64,000 nt of DNA, from contig NZ_CP085154.1 in the NCBI RefSeq assembly GCF_022788695.1, forward strand, positions 2,666,001 to 2,730,000, written 5' to 3'. Of the stretch, positions 8,829-17,787 are shown piece by piece. This stretch comes from Pseudosulfitobacter sp. DSM 107133 (GTDB lineage Bacteria > Pseudomonadota > Alphaproteobacteria > Rhodobacterales > Rhodobacteraceae). The notes below the pieces were generated by a model. That model was not told where the DNA came from. It saw only the letters and a list, made by a program, of their open reading frames with translations, and made no database searches. Every line of letters begins with the position of its first letter. Within the stretch, counting starts at the first letter, position 1. The position numbers were made by a program, and so were the translations under genes.

Positions 8829-8881
8829 CTTTTGGCCCGATACATCCCCGCCGGAGGCACGCAGCCCCCGGCGGGGGCTGC
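8829..8881 (+). repeat. dispersed hairpin element, degenerate copy (family of 34747)
   Basis: Starts ten bases after the antiporter stop with TTCTTTTGGCCC, a variant of the element head, and ends in a perfect hairpin GCAGCCCCC (8861-8869) / GGGGGCTGC (8873-8881) with a three-base loop. There is no T tract. It probably also serves as the 3' end structure of the antiporter mRNA. Confidence 0.55.
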
Positions 8882-9045
8882 AAACATCACGTGGCGCCTC
8901 AGCGCCGCCTGTCTGCAACAGCGCCTCGACCTGGGGCAACGGGGCACCCTTGCGCGCCCCCATAGCTCCTGGACCACCAGCAGGAGCAACTGCACCACCA
9001 CCCCCCAGTGGCGCACCTTATCGCACTTTCGAAAAAACTGAATCA

Positions 9046-9065
9046 GTTAGGGTCTGGACCCTAAC
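9046..9065. repeat. AGGGTC palindrome, copy 1 (20-base perfect palindrome)
   Basis: GTTAGGGTCTGGACCCTAAC is perfectly self-complementary apart from the central TG. Bases 9061-9063 (cta) are also the TAG stop codon of cobT on the minus strand. The core AGGGTC-NN-GACCCT recurs at 12373, 44635 and 46753. Confidence 0.85.
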
Positions 9066-10071
9066 CTGCCGCCACGCCTGCTTCGGCAAAGGTTGCCATG
9101 CCGCTCAGGCAGCCCACCGCGCCTTGTAGCACACCAATCGCCAATGCCGCCCCCGAGCCTTCGCCCAGACGCAGGCCCAGCTGCAACAGCGGCTCTTTGC
9201 CCAGTTCGGCCAGCAGCCTGCCATGCGCTCCCTCGGCGCTTTGATGGCCTGCCACGGTATGATCCAGCGCGCCGGCCACTTCGGTTTCCAGACAGGCCGC
9301 CGCCGCGCAGCAGATGAACCCGTCAAGGATCAGCGGAATGCGTTCAAACCGCGCACGCATCATCGCACCGGCCATCGCCGCCATCTCGCGTCCGCCAAAA
9401 GCCGACAGCGCCGCAAGTCCGCGCAGATCGCCGTGGCGTTTCAGGCCCGCGTCGACCACATCGCGTTTGACCGCCAGCCCTGCGTCATCCACGCCGGTGC
9501 CACGTCCGACCCAAGGCGCTGCCCCGCCACCATACAGCGCGGCCGCAATCGCCGCCGCTGCGGTGGTGTTGCCAATGCCCATTTCACCCAGCACCAGCAG
9601 GTCCGCGTCAGGGTCCACAGCATCCCAGCCCGCGCGCAGGGCGGCAACGCAGTCGGCTTCGCCCAGGGCTTCGTTTTCGGTAAAGTCCGCCGTGGGCCGG
9701 TCCAGTTCCAGTGCAACCACCTGCATCTGTGCGCCGTAAGTGCGCGCCAGCTGGTTGATCGCAGCGCCGCCCGCCTGAAAATTGCCAACCATCTGCGCGG
9801 TCACTTCCGACGGAAAGGCCGACACGCCGCGCGCCGCGACGCCGTGGTTGCCGGCAAAGACCACAATCTGGGGCGCCTTCACCACCGGACGCGCCATGCC
9901 GCGCCATGCACCGTACCAGATCGCCAGATCTTCAAGCCGCCCCAAGGCACCGGGGGGTTTGGTCAGCTGGCTGTTGCGCTGGGTCGCCCCTGTCTGTGCT
10001 GCCATGTCCGGGCCGGGTGCGCTGCGCATCAGCCCGGCAAAGGCCGCCAATGTGTCGAATGTCGGTGCCAT
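9061..10071 (-). CDS. cobT: nicotinate-nucleotide--dimethylbenzimidazole phosphoribosyltransferase
   Basis: A 336-residue cytoplasmic enzyme that makes alpha-ribazole phosphate from nicotinate mononucleotide and 5,6-dimethylbenzimidazole for the lower ligand of cobalamin. Visible family motifs are the N-terminal [47 protein letters not shown] and [10 protein letters not shown]. The catalytic glutamate is Glu304 in [11 protein letters not shown]. The ATG at 10071 gives the standard N-terminus; the upstream extension is antisense to cobS. It is divergent from cobS, with an 84-base shared promoter region. The stop codon lies inside a perfect palindrome that recurs in the window. Confidence 0.96.
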   Translation of the reverse strand: MAPTFDTLAAFAGLMRSAPGPDMAAQTGATQRNSQLTKPPGALGRLEDLAIWYGAWRGMARPVVKAPQIVVFAGNHGVAARGVSAFPSEVTAQMVGNFQAGGAAINQLARTYGAQMQVVALELDRPTADFTENEALGEADCVAALRAGWDAVDPDADLLVLGEMGIGNTTAAAAIAAALYGGGAAPWVGRGTGVDDAGLAVKRDVVDAGLKRHGDLRGLAALSAFGGREMAAMAGAMMRARFERIPLILDGFICCAAAACLETEVAGALDHTVAGHQSAEGAHGRLLAELGKEPLLQLGLRLGEGSGAALAIGVLQGAVGCLSGMATFAEAGVAAG

Positions 10072-10155
10072 AGCGCAAAATCCTTTCGCTTGCCTCTGCG
10101 GTACGGCCTGTTTACCCGTTGGCGCGTATAGAACAAGGGCAGCAAAGGCACCGCG

Positions 10156-10905
10156 ATGATCAAAGACGACAACAGCCCGGTCTGGGACGTGATCGTGGCA
10201 CTGGTTTTGCTGACCCGCCTGCCCCTGCCCCAGGCGCCCAGGGTGGCGTTTGCGCGTCAGGCACAGGCGGTCTGGGCCTTTCCGCTGGCCGGGCTGGCGG
10301 TGGCGCTGGTTGCAGCGGTGGTCGGGTGGATTTGCATGGCCATGGGGTTGCCCGTGCCGGTAACTGCGGGGCTGATGCTGGCCACGCTGGTCGTCACCAC
10401 GGGGGCGATGCACGAGGACGGTTTGGCCGATACCGCCGACGGGCTGTGGGGCGGCTTTGATGTCGCGCGGCGATTGGAGATCATGAAGGACAGCCACATT
10501 GGCACCTACGGGGTGTTGGCTCTGGGTCTGGGCGTGGGGCTGCGCTGGATGGCCCTGAGCGCCACGCTGGCGGTCGGGGTTGGCCCGATGGTCGCAGCCG
10601 CCGTGTTGTCGCGGGGGCTGTTGCCCGCGCTGATGGCGTGGATGCCGCACGCACGGCGCACGGGGTTGTCGCATCAGGTGGGGCGGCCATCGCAGGGCGT
10701 GGCGCTGGCCGCTCTGGGGATCGCGGTGTTGATGGCGCGGGTGGTTGCGGGCTGGGGCGCAATCTGGGCGCTGGTGCTGGCCATGCTGGCCGTCGGCGCG
10801 GTTGGCGCACTGGCGCGGGCAAAGATCGGCGGACAGACGGGCGATATTCTGGGGGCTGCACAGCAGGTAGCCGAACTGGTGATTTTGCTGGCGCTGGTTC
10901 CTTAG
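10156..10905 (+). CDS. cobS: adenosylcobinamide-GDP ribazoletransferase (cobalamin synthase)
   Basis: A 249-residue integral membrane enzyme joining adenosylcobinamide-GDP to alpha-ribazole, the product route of CobT, at the end of cobalamin synthesis. It has the family start (LLTRLPLP), a first membrane helix near 40-65, and the conserved metal-site segment [16 protein letters not shown] near residues 85-100, followed by [15 protein letters not shown]. Four or more further hydrophobic helices follow. It pairs functionally with the divergent cobT. Its stop TAG lies in TTAGGGT, a half-site of the palindrome at cobT's end. No cobalamin riboswitch was seen in the shared upstream region. Confidence 0.96.
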   Translation: MIKDDNSPVWDVIVALVLLTRLPLPQAPRVAFARQAQAVWAFPLAGLAVALVAAVVGWICMAMGLPVPVTAGLMLATLVVTTGAMHEDGLADTADGLWGGFDVARRLEIMKDSHIGTYGVLALGLGVGLRWMALSATLAVGVGPMVAAAVLSRGLLPALMAWMPHARRTGLSHQVGRPSQGVALAALGIAVLMARVVAGWGAIWALVLAMLAVGAVGALARAKIGGQTGDILGAAQQVAELVILLALVP

Positions 10906-10976
10906 GGTGGGTTTGCAGACGTGCCAAAAAGACAGTGTTAAGAGTAACCTCAGTCGCCTTGCCAGCGTATTCCAGA

Positions 10977-12173
10977 CTATGCAGCGACAGCCCCTACCGG
11001 AACGTCTGTCCCGAGTGTTGCTGGCCTGATTGTGTTTGTTCCTGCGTCCTGTACGTAAGCACCATCAACAGGGTGAAAGATGAAACCCTCGTAATCCAAA
11101 TTATTGTTGATCACGTAGGGCACTAACGTGTCATAGGTTACCAGGTCTCCCTCTGGACCTACATAGTATGACCCGAAGCCCCCCAGATGGACACTGCCAA
11201 TTTCCTGTGCGCCGGCAATCGCCAGTATTCCATCCAGCGAGGCTGTATCCCCCGGAGGAAAATAAAGATGAAAGTTGGACCTCTCAGGAAGCGCCTCGTT
11301 GGTTTGTGCAACCGTAATTGGAAATGGGGCATCATCAGGCAGGACAAAAAATCGCACGCTTCGGGATGCTTCCTCGCCATTTATGGTGTCGGCCTCGATC
11401 GCAATCACGCGCCCTTCAACCTCCGGATCGAGCACGACATCGATTACACCATCTTCAAAAGTAATGTCCGCATCTGCGGGGGTGATATCCGCATCTGCCA
11501 CTGTCTCGACCGGAATCTCAAAGAAGGGTGTGCCATAGGCGAAGTTCGATGCCGAGGATGGCGTGATGCCTTCTCCATCCAGCTCCAATGCTGAAATCTG
11601 CTGATTGCTTTGGACGTTGTAACCAGCGCCGCGCGCATCCGTAATTATTTCCGGTTGGCTATTGGGTAGTGTCTGAAAGGTTGTGGTGCCCAGATCAACA
11701 CTGCCGATCAGTTCTGCTCCTAAATTATCCAAATACACGTCATAGGGCAGACCAACAAATTCAGAATCGGTGCTGGTAGCAGTGGCTTGTTGTTCAGGTG
11801 ACAGAGAGGCAAAGACTTCGTCTACGCTTGGCGGGAAGTCGGTGCCCTCCGGCACAAGGTAGAACCGAACTCCGTATTCTGTTGTTTTTTCGACAGCAGT
11901 TCCATCAGACGTGCCAATTCTATCGGCTGTATCAAGCTCGGTTCGGACCGCCACAACCGATCCGGTCTCGTCGTCGCCCACATCAATTGAGATGGTATCA
12001 TCCACCACCGTAAACGAGGCACCGATATCAGGCTCTTCAAGTTGTTCTTGAGGAACATCATCGGGCAGATCGTCTGAAATGTCTTCTACATCCGCACTGT
12101 CATTATCAGCCGATCCGTCAGCCAAAAACATCGCGCCTATTCCGAACAGTCCCAATAATATCAAGGCCGTCAT
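10977..12173 (-). CDS. acidic secreted or anchored protein with an internal domain duplication
   Basis: A 398-residue protein of unknown function. Residues 2-19 form a hydrophobic N-terminal helix followed by an Asp/Glu-rich linker, the layout of the N-termini of many Rhodobacterales surface or RTX-like proteins. Two copies of one domain follow: residues about 53-170 ([20 protein letters not shown] ... [14 protein letters not shown] ... ELIGSVDLG) and about 237-347 ([20 protein letters not shown] ... [14 protein letters not shown] ... [10 protein letters not shown]). Cysteine is absent. GC content is clearly lower than in cobS or carD, suggesting acquisition. No neighbours form an operon with it. 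I cannot assign a family; a beta-rich extracellular binding domain is a guess. Confidence 0.7.
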   Translation of the reverse strand: MTALILLGLFGIGAMFLADGSADNDSADVEDISDDLPDDVPQEQLEEPDIGASFTVVDDTISIDVGDDETGSVVAVRTELDTADRIGTSDGTAVEKTTEYGVRFYLVPEGTDFPPSVDEVFASLSPEQQATATSTDSEFVGLPYDVYLDNLGAELIGSVDLGTTTFQTLPNSQPEIITDARGAGYNVQSNQQISALELDGEGITPSSASNFAYGTPFFEIPVETVADADITPADADITFEDGVIDVVLDPEVEGRVIAIEADTINGEEASRSVRFFVLPDDAPFPITVAQTNEALPERSNFHLYFPPGDTASLDGILAIAGAQEIGSVHLGGFGSYYVGPEGDLVTYDTLVPYVINNNLDYEGFIFHPVDGAYVQDAGTNTIRPATLGTDVPVGAVAA

Positions 12174-12371
12174 TCAATTACCCCGTTCAATGTGTACAGA
12201 TATAGCTACCTATTAAAAATAAGCGTGGCTTTTCGTTGGTCTGTTAAAGTTAGGTTGCTGGTTCTGCGATCAGATCAAGAAAGAACTATTTCGTCAATAG
12301 TTGCGGGGTGTATCAGATTGATATGGTACTCTGGCTTTATAGAGAGTTTCGCCCGAAATAAGAGTACCGGC
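12174..12371. other. AT-rich intergenic region with an inverted repeat
   Basis: AT-rich leader region of the duplicated-domain gene. It contains 8-base inverted arms GGTACTCT (12325-12332) and AGAGTACC (12361-12368), ending just before the AGGGTC palindrome. No convincing gene. Confidence 0.45.
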
Positions 12372-12387
12372 TAGGGTCAGGACCCTA
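12372..12387. repeat. AGGGTC palindrome, copy 2
   Basis: TAGGGTCAGGACCCTA is self-complementary around the central AG. It lies about 210 bases past the carD stop. Bases 12385-12387 also form a TAG stop for a short minus-strand frame, repeating the stop-codon overlap seen at cobT and ychF. Confidence 0.8.
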
Positions 12388-12537
12388 TCTATTTGTCGAA
12401 TGCCTCTCCCAAGAGATCGTTTGTTGACCGAGCCAGAAAGCGGTCATTGACACAGGTGCGATCAACGGCAGCTTCACCCGCTCACCGGACCTTCGCAAGC
12501 CGTGCATTGAAAGTCTACTTCGGGTCCCCCCGCAACG
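12388..12537. other. carD downstream region, no gene assigned
   Basis: Between palindrome copy 2 and the carD terminator. A short minus-strand frame (ending at 12385) contains a protein-like stretch, VKLPLIAPVSMTAFWLGQQ, but it lacks a ribosome site and its upstream part overlaps the terminator. It may be a remnant. Confidence 0.35.
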
Positions 12538-12570
12538 AAAAAAACCGCGCCCCGGATCGGGACGCGGCTT
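12538..12570 (-). terminator. terminator of carD
   Basis: Stem CCGCG-N-CCCG (12545-12554) with CGGG-N-CGCGG (12558-12567), three-base loop, followed on the minus strand by seven T (complement of 12538-12544). About 30 bases past the carD stop. Confidence 0.88.
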
Positions 12571-12596
12571 TGCCACCCTGTTGGACGTGGCGTCGT

Positions 12597-13118
12597 TTAT
12601 GCGGCGGCCGGAGGCGCGCGGCTGACCAGAACGTCGGTGATCTCTTTCGAGGCTGCCATTTCGTCGCCACCGCTGACGGCGGCCACTTCGCGCGTCAGAC
12701 GCTCAAGCGCGGCTTCGTACAGCTGACGCTCGGAATAGCTTTGCTCGCGCTGGTCGTCGGTGCGGTGCAAATCGCGCACCACTTCGGCAATCGCGATCAG
12801 GTCGCCCGAGTTGATCTTTTGCTCGTATTCCTGCGCACGACGCGACCACATGGCGCGTTTCACCTTGGCCTTGCCCTTAAGCGTTTTCATCGCCAGATTG
12901 ATGACATCGGGGCTGGACAGCGCGCGCATACCGATTTCGGTCGCTTTATGCGTTGGCACCCGCAGGGTCATCTTGTCTTTCTCGAAAGAGATAACGAACA
13001 GCTCCAACGAGATGCCCGCAACTTCCTGCTCTTCGATCGACACGATCTGCCCGACACCGTGGGCGGGGTAGACGACAAACTCGTTGGGGCGGAATTCAAG
13101 AGATTTGGCTTTTGACAT
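12597..13118 (-). CDS. carD: CarD family transcriptional regulator
   Basis: A 173-residue protein of the CarD/CdnL family, which binds the RNA polymerase beta subunit through an N-terminal Tudor-like domain and stabilises open promoter complexes. Residues 5-70 carry the RNAP-interaction domain (RPNEFVVYPAHGVGQIVSIE ... LFVISFEKDKMTLRVP). The rest is the helical DNA-binding domain (MWSRRAQEYEQKINSGDL ... VVRDLHRTDDQREQSYSERQ), which includes the conserved tryptophan. The ATG at 13118 is preceded by GAGGAT; an upstream in-frame start would add a non-family tail. It has its own terminator. The fdxA gene lies upstream on the same strand, separated by 305 bases. Confidence 0.94.
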   Translation of the reverse strand: MSKAKSLEFRPNEFVVYPAHGVGQIVSIEEQEVAGISLELFVISFEKDKMTLRVPTHKATEIGMRALSSPDVINLAMKTLKGKAKVKRAMWSRRAQEYEQKINSGDLIAIAEVVRDLHRTDDQREQSYSERQLYEAALERLTREVAAVSGGDEMAASKEITDVLVSRAPPAAA

Positions 13119-13423
13119 TTTTATCCTCGCAAACAGGCTGCGGCATTTGGGGTTCAGACACAAAAAGCCAACTGTGGCGAGACCGTTCGTGGCCGCGTCG
13201 CAATCGGATTCGGGTCAGTGATTTACAGGTCCAGCCAGTGGTGGGCCATGAATGAATGCTGCATCTGTCGTTTCATACAAGACAGATCATAGCACAAAAA
13301 CAGCCCCGATGATAGTTCACCGTGGGTCAAATCCGCGTTTCCCAAAGGCTTTCAGGGCGTTAAGTCGACCATTTAAGGCCAAATCCGACGCGATGACCGC
13401 CCCGCGGCGCGTAACTGATTCGC
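13119..13423. other. carD upstream region
   Basis: 305 bases between the fdxA stop and carD start. No protein-like frame and no clear terminator for fdxA were seen. It probably carries the carD promoter. Confidence 0.45.
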
Positions 13424-13762
13424 TCAGCCGCCCTCGCCGGGTGCTTCGGAGAAGTATTTCTCCAGCTTGCCCTCTTCGCCATCCCGTTCCTCTGCCTCGG
13501 GCAGTTGGTCTTTCTTGGTGATGATGACGGGCCACAGCTCGGCGTATTTGCGGTTGAACTCGACCCACTTTTCCATATCCGGCTCGGTGTCGGGACGGAT
13601 CGCATCGGCGGGGCATTCGGGCTCGCAGACACCGCAATCGATGCATTCATCGGGATGAATCACCAACATGTTCTCGCCTTCGTAAAAGCAGTCCACGGGA
13701 CAGACTTCGACGCAGTCGGTGTATTTGCAGGCGATGCAGGCATCGTTGACGATATAGGTCAT
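13424..13762 (-). CDS. fdxA: 7Fe ferredoxin FdxA
   Basis: A 112-residue ferredoxin of the seven-iron type with one [3Fe-4S] and one [4Fe-4S] cluster. The cysteine pattern is visible: [20 protein letters not shown] at residues 9-27, and [18 protein letters not shown] at residues 38-55. The C-terminal extension ([20 protein letters not shown]) is typical of alphaproteobacterial FdxA. It acts in cytoplasmic electron transfer. It lies downstream of the helicase and S4 genes on the same strand, 52 bases after the S4 stop, so may be co-transcribed with them. Confidence 0.95.
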   Translation of the reverse strand: MTYIVNDACIACKYTDCVEVCPVDCFYEGENMLVIHPDECIDCGVCEPECPADAIRPDTEPDMEKWVEFNRKYAELWPVIITKKDQLPEAEERDGEEGKLEKYFSEAPGEGG

Positions 13763-13814
13763 GCGGGCGAACCTTAATTGCGAATTCGCAGCCTAGCTAA
13801 ATCAGCGCGGGCGA

Positions 13815-14210
13815 TCATTCAAGATGCCGCGCCCGGGAAAGATCGGCTTTGCGCCGATCACGCTTTGTCGGGCGTCCTTTTCCCTCATACGCCGGATTTT
13901 CAGGCGGTTTGTCCTCGGGTGGCGGGGCGGCAGGGGTCAGATCGTCGTACAGCGCCTGTGCCTCGGGGGCCGGACCGCGCCGTGTGCCGATGGCCACAAC
14001 GCGAATGACGCGGACCGTGTCGCCCTGGGCAAAGGTCAGCGTGTCGCCGGCGGTGATAATGGTGGCGCGTTTGGTGACACGCTCGCCATTGACGCGGACA
14101 TCACCGGCAGCCACCCGTGTGGCCGCCAGCGAACGTGTCTTGAAAAAGCGGGCGAACCACAGCCATTTGTCCAGCCGCAACTTGGCAGCGGGCGCGTCGG
14201 CTGTGCTCAC
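13815..14210 (-). CDS. RNA-binding S4 domain protein (Hsp15/HslR-like)
   Basis: A 131-residue protein. Residues 10-60 are an S4 RNA-binding domain (LRLDKWLWFARFFKTRSLAA, then VAAGDVRVNGERVTKRATII) of the Hsp15 type, which binds stalled 50S subunits carrying nascent chains. The C-terminus is Pro-rich then very basic (GRPTKRDRRKADLSRARHLE). The start codon is GTG. It directly follows the helicase stop codon (TAAGTG), so the two proteins are almost certainly translationally coupled. The pairing suggests a role in RNA or ribosome handling. Confidence 0.88.
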   Translation of the reverse strand: MSTADAPAAKLRLDKWLWFARFFKTRSLAATRVAAGDVRVNGERVTKRATIITAGDTLTFAQGDTVRVIRVVAIGTRRGPAPEAQALYDDLTPAAPPPEDKPPENPAYEGKGRPTKRDRRKADLSRARHLE

Positions 14211-17132
14211 TTACTTGTTGTCCTTCAGCCCCATCAGGGCTGCGGCAAAAGGATTGTCCGGGTCGATGGCCTTTTCCTTTTTCGGCGGACGTGCGCTGAA
14301 GCTCTGGCCGCCCTGGGGCTTGCCCCCCTTGCGCGGACCGCCGCCCTGTTTGCCACGCGGCTTGCCACCCTGCCCCTGTCCTTGGCCCTTGCCTGCTGGA
14401 CGGCCGCCCTGACGGGGGTTGCCCCCCGTGCGTGCGGGACGGGCCCATGTGAAGGTATAAAAGGTCTCCATCTCGGGTGCGGCCACTTCGGCGTCGGCGG
14501 CTTTGCCCACCGGCACCTCGGTCTCGCTGACCTCGGGGATGTGATCGCTGACTTCGGGTGTTTCGGCGGCTTCCTCGGCGATCGGGGCGACGCCCGCGTC
14601 GTCGATGGCGGCCACTTCGGCAGGAACGTCAGCGGCGGCAGGTGTCTCTTCGGTGCCCGCAGCGGCTGTTGGCAGAACCTCTTGGGCTGCGTCCATTACG
14701 GGCACGTCCGCGCCGGTCTGGCCCGCATCCGTGGTCACGACCGCATCGGTTGCCTTAACCTTTGCGCGTTCGCCCATCTCGGCGTTATAGCCCAGACCCT
14801 TCATCAGGTCGGCGAACTGTTCCAGCGTCATGCCGGTGATCGACAGCATGTCGGCCTTGGCCTCGAACCCGCCACGGCTGTCTTCGGCGCGCAGCATGTC
14901 GGCAAGACGTTCCAGCATGTCGATGCGGATGGCCCGTGTGCCTGCCAGACGATAGCCCGACATCGTGTCGGCCCCGTCCGGTGCGCCCAGCGGCGCGGGG
15001 ATGGTGACCAGACCCGGCGGCGGTGCCTCGGGGAAATCGTCCAGCCCGTTGGCCAGCGACCACAGAACCAGACGCAGACGTGTGGGCGCGGGTTTCAGCA
15101 GCAAGGGCATGAAAATGGTGAACTGGCCAAAGCGGATGCCGTGTTTGCGCAACATTCCGCGCGCATCCTGATCCAGCGATTTCACATCGTCAGCGACCTT
15201 GCCACGCGGCACCACGCCAAAGTTTTCGACCATCTGGAAGGCAAAGCCACGGGCCAGCCCGGTCAGCGCCTCGTCTTTCGACAGGTTCAGAAGGGGTTCG
15301 AACAGCGCGGCGATCTTGCGGTCGATGAAGTGTTGCAAGCGGCGCTTGACCTTGTCGATCACATCCTGACCGGCCACGTCGTCGACAAAGGCCTCGACCT
15401 GCGGCTTCAGCGGGTCGGACCCGGCCACAAGTTTGCCCACAGCGGTCGAGCCCCACATAAGGCCGCCCTGTTCGGTATAGTCGATCTCGGTGTCCGGTGC
15501 GTTATAGAACCGGTCCGCCCGCAGGTGGAAGTGGGGTGCAAGCGCCTGCAAGGCAGCCGTCTTGATGGTCTTTGTTTCGGCGGCACCCGCGCCCTTATCC
15601 TGAGTGAAGCGGAAGCCTTCCAGCTTGCCCACGAATTCACCTTCGACAGTCACCTCACCGGCGTCATTTACTTCGGCCACAATGGCCTCCTTCTGGCCCA
15701 GCCGGCGCAGCAGAACACTGGTGCGCCGATCTACAAATCGTTTCGTCAGCGCGCTGTGCAGCGCATCCGACAGCCTGTCTTCTACATGCCGCGTCGCATC
15801 GCGCCAATGGCTAAGATCACTTGTCCAACCCTGCCGCTGCGCCACGTAGGTCCACGTTCGAATGAACGCAAGACGTTTGGACAACGCATCAATGTCGCCA
15901 TCGGTTCGATCTATACGCCGAATTTGTCGCGCAAGCCAGTCATCGGGGATGACGCCGTTTTGATGCAAATAGGTGAAAATCACCTCGCACTGGCTGGCAT
16001 GTTCCTGATGGCTGATGCCCCGAAAGTCGGGTATCCTGCAGACATCCCACAACAATTTCACCGAAGCCGTGTCGCTGGCACGGGCAAAAACCTGATCCAC
16101 TTGCGACAATGTGCGCAGCGTTTTCAAATCGTCCGCCTCGCGCGCGCGCACCAGAACATCGTGGTCTGGCGGGGCTTCGAGGCTGCCGATCAATGTGTCG
16201 ATGGTGGCGAATTTCAGCGCGTGGTTGCGCCAGTTCAGTTTCGACAGGGGTGTAAAGCGGTGGTCCATAATCGCCTGCGCGACGCCCGGATCCAGCGGCG
16301 GGGCATCCCCCGTCACCCCGAAACTGCCGTTTTTCTGTCCGCGCCCGGCCCGTCCCGCGATCTGCGCCAGCTCGTTCGGGGCCAGCGGGCGCATCCGCCG
16401 TCCGTCGAATTTCGACAGGCTGGAAAAGGCCACATGGTCGACATCCAGATTCAGCCCCATGCCGATGGCGTCCGTCGCCACAAGGTAATCGACCTCGCCC
16501 GACTGATACATCGCAACCTGTGCGTTGCGGGTGCGCGGGGACAGCGCGCCCATGACAACGGCCGCCCCGCCCTTGGTGCGGCGGATCAGTTCGGCGATGG
16601 CATAGACGTTTTCAACCGAGAACCCGACGATGGCCGAGCGGGGTCGCATCCGGCTGATCTTTTTCTCGCCCGCATAGGTCAGGTCGGACATGCGCTCGCG
16701 GGTCATCCACTGGACATGGGGCACCAGCGCTGCAATGGGGCCGCGCATGGTGGACGCTCCCAGAAACAGGGTTTCGTGCAACCCACGCGCGCGCAGCAGC
16801 CGGTCGGTAAAGACGTGGCCGCGTTCGGGATCGGCACACAGCTGGATTTCGTCCACTGCCAGAAAATCGCAGCCCATGCCCTCGGGCATCGCCTCGACCG
16901 TGCAGATCCAGTATTGCGTGCGGGGCGGTACGATGCGTTCCTCACCCGTCACCAGCGCCACCACAGACGGGCCGCGCAGGGCGACAACGCGGTCGTAAAC
17001 CTCGCGCGCGAGCAGACGCAGCGGCAGGCCGATCACGCCCGTGCGATAGGCCAGCATCCGTTCGATGGCATAGGTGGTTTTACCCGTGTTCGTCGGGCCC
17101 AATACGGCCACGACGCGACTGTCTTGTGCCAC
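14211..17132 (-). CDS. SUV3-like superfamily 2 helicase
   Basis: A 973-residue RNA/DNA helicase resembling mitochondrial SUV3. Motif I is VLGPTNTGKTTYAIERML (residues 9-26); motif II is FLAVDEIQLCADPERGH near residue 90-106. The helicase C domain has YLVATDAIGMGLNLDVDHVA and motif VI AQIAGRAGRGQ. A SUV3 C-terminal region follows. From about residue 770 the chain is Ala/Glu/Asp-rich, then residues about 895-955 form a Gly/Lys/Arg/Gln-rich basic tail ending in DPDNPFAAALMGL. The start is GTG. The basic tail probably binds RNA. It is coupled to the S4 protein gene downstream. A long open frame on the opposite strand is an artefact of high GC. Confidence 0.92.
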   Translation of the reverse strand: MAQDSRVVAVLGPTNTGKTTYAIERMLAYRTGVIGLPLRLLAREVYDRVVALRGPSVVALVTGEERIVPPRTQYWICTVEAMPEGMGCDFLAVDEIQLCADPERGHVFTDRLLRARGLHETLFLGASTMRGPIAALVPHVQWMTRERMSDLTYAGEKKISRMRPRSAIVGFSVENVYAIAELIRRTKGGAAVVMGALSPRTRNAQVAMYQSGEVDYLVATDAIGMGLNLDVDHVAFSSLSKFDGRRMRPLAPNELAQIAGRAGRGQKNGSFGVTGDAPPLDPGVAQAIMDHRFTPLSKLNWRNHALKFATIDTLIGSLEAPPDHDVLVRAREADDLKTLRTLSQVDQVFARASDTASVKLLWDVCRIPDFRGISHQEHASQCEVIFTYLHQNGVIPDDWLARQIRRIDRTDGDIDALSKRLAFIRTWTYVAQRQGWTSDLSHWRDATRHVEDRLSDALHSALTKRFVDRRTSVLLRRLGQKEAIVAEVNDAGEVTVEGEFVGKLEGFRFTQDKGAGAAETKTIKTAALQALAPHFHLRADRFYNAPDTEIDYTEQGGLMWGSTAVGKLVAGSDPLKPQVEAFVDDVAGQDVIDKVKRRLQHFIDRKIAALFEPLLNLSKDEALTGLARGFAFQMVENFGVVPRGKVADDVKSLDQDARGMLRKHGIRFGQFTIFMPLLLKPAPTRLRLVLWSLANGLDDFPEAPPPGLVTIPAPLGAPDGADTMSGYRLAGTRAIRIDMLERLADMLRAEDSRGGFEAKADMLSITGMTLEQFADLMKGLGYNAEMGERAKVKATDAVVTTDAGQTGADVPVMDAAQEVLPTAAAGTEETPAAADVPAEVAAIDDAGVAPIAEEAAETPEVSDHIPEVSETEVPVGKAADAEVAAPEMETFYTFTWARPARTGGNPRQGGRPAGKGQGQGQGGKPRGKQGGGPRKGGKPQGGQSFSARPPKKEKAIDPDNPFAAALMGLKDNK

Positions 17133-17153
17133 AGTTAAGATCCCCGATTTAAC

Positions 17154-17711
17154 TTACAGCGTGCGGCCGATTCCGTCCGCCTCAAGACGCTTCAGCGCAT
17201 CCTTTGCGCTTTCGTGTCCGGGATTCAACTCAAGAACGCGCAGGAATGCCTGTTCCGCGCCGATGTTGTCGCCAAATTCCAGCAGCATCATGCCCAGCCC
17301 GAACACCGCGTTGTAATTGTTCGGGTTCAGCGCCAGCGTATGCCACAGATCATCCAGCGCGGGGCCATAGCGGCCCGCCCGATAATAGGCCATGGCGCGG
17401 GCGTGATAGCCTTCGGCAAAGTCGGGGGCATGGTCGGTCAGGGCGGTGAAATGGTCGATTGCGGTGACGTAATCCTGCGCCTCCATCGCCTTGCGGCCCC
17501 GTTCCAGCAGCAGGTTCATCGCAACCGATCCCGATTGCGCCCACGTGCGTTCCAGCTCGCGTTCGATCTGTGCCGCCTGCCCCGGATCGGCGGTTTGCAG
17601 CCGCTCCATCAGCGCAGAAACGTCACCCTGCGCAACCGCAGGTAAGGAATTCCCGACTGTCAGCACGATTGCCGCAACGATAGGGTGGCGAAGGAATGTT
17701 TTGATGCCCAT
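17154..17711 (-). CDS. tetratricopeptide repeat protein, exported
   Basis: A 185-residue protein with an N-terminal signal sequence (hydrophobic core in HPIVAAIVLTVGNSLPAVAQ, cleavage near residue 27). The mature part has about three TPR units: one near KAMEAQDYVTAIDHFTALTD, one in EGYHARAMAYYRAGRYGPAL, and one in NAVFGLGMMLLEFGDNIGAE. It is probably a periplasmic scaffold for protein contacts; the partner is unknown. The ATG at 17711 gives the better signal peptide. It ends 21 bases before the helicase start and may be in the same transcription unit. Confidence 0.85.
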   Translation of the reverse strand: MGIKTFLRHPIVAAIVLTVGNSLPAVAQGDVSALMERLQTADPGQAAQIERELERTWAQSGSVAMNLLLERGRKAMEAQDYVTAIDHFTALTDHAPDFAEGYHARAMAYYRAGRYGPALDDLWHTLALNPNNYNAVFGLGMMLLEFGDNIGAEQAFLRVLELNPGHESAKDALKRLEADGIGRTL

Positions 17712-17787
17712 AGTATTGATGAATGTAACAGCTTGGCCGTGCAAATCCAGACATCGCCAACAGCAATCGACAAAAAGGGCATGACAG

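Noticed and set aside
6894..8963. Long minus-strand open frame opposite the antiporter
   Set aside because: Its translation is His/Gln/Arg-rich shadow sequence. Only the part beyond the antiporter start (6606-6893) looked protein-like and is reported separately.
8882..9045. Possible short minus-strand gene starting MRHWGVVVQLLLLV
   Set aside because: Most of its length is antisense to the antiporter; hydrophobic start comes from a GTG-rich repeat; no ribosome site.
10072..10155. Possible cobalamin riboswitch between cobT and cobS
   Set aside because: The gap is only 84 bases and lacks a B12-box-like sequence; a cobalamin riboswitch needs about 200 bases.
13824..17138. 1104-codon open frame on the plus strand
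   Set aside because: It is antisense to the SUV3-like helicase, whose motifs are unmistakable; the antisense protein is Arg/His/Gly-rich without domains, as expected in high-GC DNA.
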